This document shows positions 7,292 through 10,226 of a stretch of 10,226 bases of DNA, piece after piece. The notes under the pieces are model-generated. The model had not been told where the DNA came from, ran no database searches, and saw only the letters and a program-made list of their open reading frames with translations. The DNA lies in the NCBI GenBank assembly GCA_002402125.1, contig NVVG01000129.1, positions 2,818 through 13,043 on the forward strand, written 5' to 3'. The stretch's first letter is position 1. Every line of letters starts with the position of its first letter. The translations under genes and the position numbers were made by a program. This stretch comes from Moraxellaceae bacterium. GTDB lineage: Bacteria; Pseudomonadota; Gammaproteobacteria; Pseudomonadales; Ketobacteraceae.

Positions 7292-7912
7292 TTAATGCAG
7301 AGTATGGCCATCTCTCGAAGAATCCGCCACATCCAAGCCAGAGTCAGCTGCCGCAGATATTTTTACAAATTCGCTAAAAATGAGCATGGTTGCCACACGG
7401 ATATACTCAACAACTTCAAAATAGTCGCGCTCCTGCTCTTCAGCAGCTTCTTCATCGGCATCAGCTGCAACCTTACTAATAGAGACAAAATCACGAAATG
7501 TCGCTCGTACATCTGCTGAATATTGTTTTTCGTCACGTTCACCTGTGCTACCAAAACCTGCCAAGAAACCAGAACACCAATCCCCAACACCTTCCAGGCG
7601 TCGGGACAGCGGCTCCTCATCATCAAGCAACAACGGCTGAAAAACGAACTCAGCATCACCCAGGTCCTCCAAAGTGAATTGCCGTAACGCATAAAACCAA
7701 TCTCGAGTATCATCCCAAGGGTCTCGCTTAACCCCAACGTCGGGCAAATACTGCTTTAACCAGCTCAAACCTTCTAACTTGTTACCACCACATAGTTGGC
7801 CAACTAATATACCGTGAGCTTCTTCAGTACTCGCCGTCGTCTCCAGCTTTTTCAACTCAGCTTCTAACTCGTAATAATCAAGTACCTGCTCTTTCACTAA
7901 ATCTTCGCTCAC
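7292..7912 (-). CDS. ygfB: YgfB/UPF0149 family protein
   Basis: A 206-residue cytoplasmic protein of the UPF0149 (YgfB/YecA) family. Family features are EEAHGILVGQLCGGN near the N terminus (positions about 31-45), a FVFQPLLLDDEEPLSRRLEGVGDWCSGFLAGFG-like central region, VEYIRVATMLIF near the C terminus and the terminal TLH, which E. coli YgfB shares. I choose the GTG at 7912 because AAGGTGG lies 8 nt before it; the longer form from TTG at 7936 has no Shine-Dalgarno. The biochemical activity is not established; in Pseudomonas aeruginosa YgfB has been reported to affect AlpA-dependent ampDh3 expression and so beta-lactam resistance. It is the first gene of the leftward operon and is divergent from the coiled-coil/zapA genes. 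An alanine/glutamate-rich stretch (ADADEEAAEEQE) sits before the last helix. Confidence 0.92.
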   Translation of the reverse strand: MSEDLVKEQVLDYYELEAELKKLETTASTEEAHGILVGQLCGGNKLEGLSWLKQYLPDVGVKRDPWDDTRDWFYALRQFTLEDLGDAEFVFQPLLLDDEEPLSRRLEGVGDWCSGFLAGFGSTGERDEKQYSADVRATFRDFVSISKVAADADEEAAEEQERDYFEVVEYIRVATMLIFSEFVKISAAADSGLDVADSSRDGHTLH

Positions 7913-7943
7913 GTAACAATCCACCTTAGCTATCAAATTCTAC

Positions 7944-7960
7944 ACAGAAGCATTGTATCA
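7944..7960 (-). promoter_or_regulatory. Candidate extended -10 promoter of the ygfB-pepP-ubi operon
   Basis: On the minus strand TGATACAAT (7960 down to 7952) matches an extended -10 element (TGnTATAAT) with TACAAT as the hexamer. Transcription would start near 7945, giving a leader of about 33 nt before the GTG at 7912. No good -35 hexamer is seen at the expected place, which is common for extended -10 promoters. This is prediction by eye. Confidence 0.4.
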
Positions 7961-8073
7961 GAGATTCCTTAATTTCAGAGCCACTTGCTGAGTTTCCCCA
8001 CAAGATTACCGTCACTGCTTCATGATTTGCTACTCTTAACACATTCAGGCACTTCTCAGCATCAAATCACTGA

Positions 8074-8163
8074 GTTAACATAGCCTGGGTTAACATAGTC
8101 CGAGTCAGCATAGTCCGAGTCAACATAGTCCGGGTCAACATGCCCCGAGTGGACATTGATGGA
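8074..8163. repeat. 15-bp tandem repeat array, six units
   Basis: Six head-to-tail 15-bp units start at 8074, 8089, 8104, 8119, 8134 and 8149. Units two to four are closest (GTTAACATAGTCCGA, GTCAGCATAGTCCGA, GTCAACATAGTCCGG); the first and fifth differ at a few bases (GTTAACATAGCCTGG, GTCAACATGCCCCGA) and the last is degenerate (GTGGACATTGATGGA). The array lies in the divergent region between ygfB and the coiled-coil/zapA genes. Because 15 is a multiple of three it keeps a minus-strand frame open, but no gene is supported there. Confidence 0.9.
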
Positions 8164-8251
8164 GTTTAGGTATTGAATGAACGTAACCTGTATATAGATA
8201 ACCACCAGATACAGGCTATCAAACACATTACCACCGCGATGAAGTGAACAT

Positions 8252-8464
8252 ATGAGCCTAGAGAAACAGTTAAACGCCATAGAATCTCGAGTCGATGAAC
8301 TCATTGCTCTGTGTGTCGGATACAAGAGGGATAACAACACACTTCGATCTCGGGAAAATCAGCTCAACGAAGAGCGATCTAACTTGTTAAGGAAGAACGA
8401 TATGGCCCGAACCAAAGTAGAGTCAATGATTTCTCGCCTCAGATCCTTGGAGCAAGAGTCATGA
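8252..8464 (+). CDS. Short coiled-coil protein upstream of ZapA (TIGR02449/ZapB-like)
   Basis: A 70-residue, almost entirely helical protein with hydrophobic residues at heptad spacing (LEKQLNAIESRVDELIALC, then SMISRLRSLEQ near the end). It looks like one continuous coiled coil without signal peptide or membrane segment. Genes of this kind (the TIGR02449 family) sit just before zapA in many gammaproteobacteria, and the length and coiled coil recall the division protein ZapB. Relation to ZapB by descent is not shown here. An in-frame TGA lies at 8240, so the ATG at 8252 is the earliest start; the upstream GAAGTG is a weak Shine-Dalgarno. The stop overlaps the zapA start as ATGA, which suggests translational coupling and a shared role at the division site. 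Confidence 0.85.
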   Translation: MSLEKQLNAIESRVDELIALCVGYKRDNNTLRSRENQLNEERSNLLRKNDMARTKVESMISRLRSLEQES

Positions 8465-8775
8465 GCCAGGAACTAAAAGCCGTTAACATCAAAATTCTTG
8501 AGAAAGAATACGGAGTTTCTTGCCCACCTGACGAAGAAGATGAGTTGCTTAGCTCCGCACGATTGGTGGACAGCAAGATGCGAGATATTCGTAAATCTGG
8601 CAAAATTGTGGGCATGGATCGTATCGCGGTAATGGCCGCATTAAACATCGCTCATGAACTCATCAAAGCTCAAAAAGAAATAAAACATCACGGTAACGAC
8701 ACCGAAAAGCAGCTTGCCAGAATCCAGGAAAAAGTCGAATTAGCGCTCGCTCAAGCTCGCCAAATGGAACTGTAA
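8461..8775 (+). CDS. zapA: Cell division protein ZapA
   Basis: A 104-residue cytoplasmic protein of the ZapA family, which binds FtsZ and promotes bundling of its filaments in the Z ring. The N-terminal globular part has VNIKILEKEYGVSCPPDEEDELLSSA-type sequence (residues 8-33) and the helix with GMDRIAVMAALNIAHEL (51-67), both typical of the family; residues about 68-104 form the C-terminal coiled coil used for dimer and tetramer formation. Length matches the usual 100-110 residues. GGAG (8449-8452), inside the preceding gene, lies 8 nt before the ATG, and the start overlaps the previous stop. 6S RNA follows 110 bp downstream, the usual order in gammaproteobacteria. Confidence 0.95.
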   Translation: MSQELKAVNIKILEKEYGVSCPPDEEDELLSSARLVDSKMRDIRKSGKIVGMDRIAVMAALNIAHELIKAQKEIKHHGNDTEKQLARIQEKVELALAQARQMEL

Positions 8776-8850
8776 GCACCTGATTTTTATCTATTTTACT
8801 CTTGTACAGTAATAAATTTTTGTTTTTCTCCATGCTTTTATAGTTACCTA

Positions 8851-8880
8851 TAGAGCAATCATCCCGTTATTGAGTATACT
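8851..8880 (+). promoter_or_regulatory. Likely promoter of 6S RNA
   Basis: TATACT (8875-8880) is a good -10 hexamer, and the first base of the 6S closing stem (8886) lies at the distance expected for the start of transcription. The upstream element TAGAGC (8851-8856) matches the -35 consensus at only three of six positions. A read-through transcript from zapA is also possible because the only structure between is a weak A/T hairpin near 8796-8812. Confidence 0.6.
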
Positions 8881-8885
8881 GTAAT

Positions 8886-9063
8886 AGCTCCCTGGGTGGA
8901 TCGTGATTCTACTGCGTCCCTGAGCCGATGTTTACCTTTAGGAGGCAACTCGCATTGCTGGCGCGCATGTCCGCTTGACGGAAAGCCCAACGCTTTACAG
9001 ATGCCACCACCTTGAACCTTAGGGTTCAAGGACCATGTTGATAGCGTCCATTCGGGGAGCTCT
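8886..9063 (+). ncRNA. ssrS: 6S RNA
   Basis: 6S RNA binds the sigma-70 RNA polymerase holoenzyme by imitating an open promoter and reduces transcription in stationary phase. The termini pair over 15 continuous positions, 8886-8900 with 9047-9061 (AGCTCCC with GGGAGCT at the outer end, three G-U pairs). Two blocks agree with E. coli 6S: TCCCTGAGCCGATGTTTACC (8917-8936) and the arm CCTTGAACC (9010-9018) with GGTTCAAGG (9023-9031). The length of about 178 nt and the position between zapA and the fau gene also fit. Exact ends are uncertain by a few bases; the 3' end is likely made by processing since no terminator separates it from fau. Confidence 0.95.
9054..9059 (+). promoter_or_regulatory. Shine-Dalgarno of fau inside the 6S closing stem
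   Basis: GGGGAG lies 7 nt before the TTG at 9067 and is the only plausible ribosome binding site for fau. The same bases pair with the 5' end of 6S RNA. Therefore a transcript folded as intact 6S would hide the site, and cutting out 6S would remove it. Confidence 0.65.
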
Positions 9064-9066
9064 TAT

Positions 9067-9681
9067 TTGACTGCTAATACAACATCAAAATCATCGTCTA
9101 AACAATCATTACGCCAGTCGTTACGCCTGGCACGAAAACAACTTTCCCACCCAGAACAACTTGCCGCATCTATTGGTTTATGCCGCCAACTATTAATGCA
9201 CCCTCGCTTCATCTATTGCAAACGGCTAGCCGTATATATCGCCAACGATGGCGAAATTGACCTTCAACCGCTAATCCACTTAGCCTGGTCTCTCCATAAA
9301 CAGGTTTACCTACCCGTATTACACCCCTTTCGGCAGGGCGAGTTGATATTTATGCAATATACGCCTGGTCAGCCACTTGCCAACAATCGCTTTGGTATTC
9401 CCGAACCACTATCACCTACAGACACAAGAATACCGACCTGGATGCTGGACCTGGTACTGACCCCATTGGTTGGTTTTGATGTAGATGGAAACCGCATGGG
9501 CATGGGGGGAGGTTTTTATGACCGAACCTTTGCCTTTGTTCAGCAAAATATTCGTCCACGCGCGCCGTATCTAGTAGGCGTGGCACACGAATGTCAGAAA
9601 ACCGAGGGGCTAATTACAGAGTCTTGGGATATTGCAATGAATGGAATTGTCACCGGCAGCAATGCTTACCGCTGTGAATAG
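9067..9681 (+). CDS. fau: 5-formyltetrahydrofolate cyclo-ligase
   Basis: A 204-residue cytoplasmic enzyme (also called YgfA or 5,10-methenyltetrahydrofolate synthetase) that converts 5-formyltetrahydrofolate to 5,10-methenyltetrahydrofolate with ATP. Family features: the basic N-terminal helix (LRQSLRLARKQL, about 14-25), YIANDGEIDLQPLI (57-70), LPVLHPF (82-88), NNRFGIPEP (106-114), and the nucleotide-binding signature GMGGGFYDR (145-153). The start is a TTG at 9067: no ATG, GTG or TTG occurs in the next 20 codons, none is seen in the nearby in-frame codons upstream, and GGGGAG is well spaced. The gene follows 6S RNA within a few bases, as in many gammaproteobacteria where ssrS and ygfA are cotranscribed. 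A hairpin with a T run follows the stop codon by about 22 nt. Confidence 0.93.
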   Translation: MTANTTSKSSSKQSLRQSLRLARKQLSHPEQLAASIGLCRQLLMHPRFIYCKRLAVYIANDGEIDLQPLIHLAWSLHKQVYLPVLHPFRQGELIFMQYTPGQPLANNRFGIPEPLSPTDTRIPTWMLDLVLTPLVGFDVDGNRMGMGGGFYDRTFAFVQQNIRPRAPYLVGVAHECQKTEGLITESWDIAMNGIVTGSNAYRCE

Positions 9682-9703
9682 TATCTCCCGGTATTCATAC
9701 AGG

Positions 9704-9732
9704 AAACACCAGGTACTTGCTCTTGGGTTTTT
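9704..9732 (+). terminator. Probable terminator after fau
   Basis: AAAC (9704-9707), a bulged A, and CCAGG (9709-9713) pair with CTTGG (9722-9726) and GTTT (9727-9730) around an 8-nt loop; the run GTTTTT ends the structure. It has one G-U pair and a bulge, so it is of moderate strength. It lies between fau and the convergent small ORF. Confidence 0.45.
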
Positions 9733-9746
9733 ACGAATTAGGCTGT

Positions 9747-9872
9747 TTAGCGAATGACAAATTGACTCGCGACGATTTCTGGATCGGGCTCATCAAAAGT
9801 ATAACCACTGACTACAACACCCATACCCAATATAAACATCAACACTAGCAAAAAATCAGGCTTCTTTTTCAT
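9747..9872 (-). CDS. Small single-span membrane protein, 41 aa
   Basis: A 41-codon frame starts at ATG 9872 and ends TAA at 9747. The peptide begins MKKKPDFLLVLMFILGMG, has a hydrophobic span at about residues 7-23 after three lysines, and ends in an acidic segment (DEPDPE) and a short tail. The positive-inside rule places the N terminus in the cytoplasm and the acidic tail outside; cleavage as a secretion signal is possible but no clear AxA site is seen. GAGAAG lies a few bases upstream as a fair Shine-Dalgarno. No gene symbol or function is recognised. It is convergent with fau and otherwise alone in a region without longer frames. Confidence 0.6.
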   Translation of the reverse strand: MKKKPDFLLVLMFILGMGVVVSGYTFDEPDPEIVASQFVIR

Positions 9873-10159
9873 TGTCACTTCTCACAATTACGTTACCCAA
9901 AACTCGCTCAATAAGCAGACCATCAACTGGATGATCAACAGCGTAACCATGCGCGCGCTTTAATGGTTTCCCAGCGCGTCTCACTTTCAATACTCAGACT
10001 ACCCTAACCTAACCAGTAATTCTGAGAACTGGGTCAAATGATCATTTATTAATCAAAATGAAAATAAACAACTTCTTTTACCTAATCAACAATACTCGTG
10101 AGTGTTTCAAGAGGTATTACCGAAAAGTGTAGTGCAAGATTTGACCTTGGCCAGCTCGT

Positions 10160-10189
10160 TTGTGAGTATTTGCTCACATTTTGTATAAA
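10160..10189 (+). promoter_or_regulatory. Candidate sigma-70 promoter with an internal palindrome
   Basis: TTGTGA (10160-10165) and TATAAA (10184-10189) are 18 nt apart and match the -35 and -10 consensus at four and five positions. The palindrome TGTGAG-N6-CTCACA (10161-10178) overlaps the -35 hexamer and fills most of the spacer, a placement typical of a repressor operator. The half-sites resemble CRP/Vfr half-sites, but the spacing between TGTGA and TCACA is 8, not 6. No coding sequence downstream is visible to confirm the promoter. Confidence 0.35.
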
Positions 10190-10222
10190 TACCCAACTAA
10201 GTTGATTATTTATCATACAAAA
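10179..10222. repeat. 44-bp imperfect inverted repeat at the window edge
   Basis: The centre is CAACT-A-AGTTG (10194-10204). After a 2-nt mismatch, AAATA-type bases at 10186-10191 pair with 10207-10212, and the outer TTTTGTA (10179-10185) pairs with TACAAAA (10216-10222), with an asymmetric bulge TCA. In all about 18 of 20 left-arm positions pair. It could be an operator, a leader hairpin or a start-proximal structure. Confidence 0.6.
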
Positions 10223-10226
10223 CAGG

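Larger units (their letters stand above)
7913..8251. other. Divergent intergenic region between ygfB and the zapA operon
   Basis: This 339-bp stretch holds the candidate ygfB promoter (near 7955), the 15-bp repeat array (8074-8163) and a short inverted repeat, CCTGTAT (8187-8193) with ATACAGG (8209-8215), 15 nt apart. For the rightward genes a possible -35 TTGAAT (8173-8178) is followed 18 nt later by GATAAC (8197-8202), a weak -10. That promoter call is poor. No RNA gene or conserved protein is seen. Confidence 0.6.
9873..10226. other. Intergenic stretch leading to the window edge
   Basis: No frame of useful length and no RNA gene was recognised between the small membrane ORF and about 10140. 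From 10140 to the end the sequence is A/T-rich and promoter-like, with two inverted repeats (10161-10178 and 10179-10222), so a rightward gene probably starts just outside the window. Confidence 0.5.

Noticed and set aside
7913..7936. TTG start at 7936 for ygfB
   Set aside because: No Shine-Dalgarno precedes it, whereas AAGGTGG is well placed for the GTG at 7912.
8062..8340. Minus-strand 92-codon frame across the 15-bp repeats
   Set aside because: The frame stays open because the repeat unit is a multiple of three; its start lies antisense within the coiled-coil gene and the protein has only a repeated D/N-x-x-Y-V pattern.
8796..8812. TTACT/AGTAA hairpin followed by T-rich sequence after zapA
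   Set aside because: Five A/T-rich pairs with a 7-nt loop; not stable enough to claim as a terminator.
9675..9697. TGAATA/TATTCA inverted repeat over the fau stop codon
   Set aside because: Six A/T-rich pairs with an 11-nt loop and no T run; the structure at 9704-9732 is a better terminator.
10058..10132. Plus-strand 24-codon frame starting MKINNFF
   Set aside because: No Shine-Dalgarno, very short, A/T-rich composition; no evidence for translation.

Overview
The window looks like chromosomal DNA of a free-living gammaproteobacterium, probably of the Pseudomonadales/Cellvibrionales breadth. The main argument is gene order: a YgfB/UPF0149 gene, pepP and two ubiquinone flavin hydroxylases run leftward. 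A short coiled-coil gene, zapA, 6S RNA and the 5-formyltetrahydrofolate cyclo-ligase gene run rightward from the same divergent intergenic region. This is a well-known conserved neighbourhood in gammaproteobacteria. The species cannot be named from the sequence. No mobile element, tRNA, rRNA or CRISPR array is visible.

Left part (1-2863, + strand): the 3' part of a GNAT-like protein with what looks like a second, degenerate GNAT half; a lipoprotein with an EF-hand-like loop and a Ser/Arg-rich tail; a perfect 15-bp hairpin; and a 530-residue protein that joins about seven membrane segments to a spermidine-synthase-type aminopropyltransferase domain. They may form a polyamine-related group at the cell envelope, but that link is inference. 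This is the least understood part of the window.

Middle part (2871-7912, - strand): ygfB, pepP, ubiH, a ubiI/visC-type gene and a small acidic conserved-looking protein. Gaps are short (45 to 50 nt) and the two hydroxylase genes overlap by ATGA, so they probably form one operon transcribed from a promoter near 7955. The two hydroxylases serve ubiquinone ring synthesis; PepP trims X-Pro N termini; the roles of YgfB and the last gene here are unknown.

Right part (8252-9681, + strand): a ZapB-like coiled-coil gene overlaps zapA (Z-ring assembly). 6S RNA follows with its own likely promoter, and then the fau/ygfA gene, whose TTG start is preceded by a Shine-Dalgarno sequence lying inside the 3' strand of the 6S closing stem. 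The 339-bp divergent region carries a 15-bp tandem repeat array (8074-8163).

Right end (9682-10226): a probable terminator after fau, a convincing 41-codon ORF for a single-span membrane peptide on the - strand (9747-9872), and at the edge a promoter-like region with two inverted repeats that probably serves a gene outside the window.
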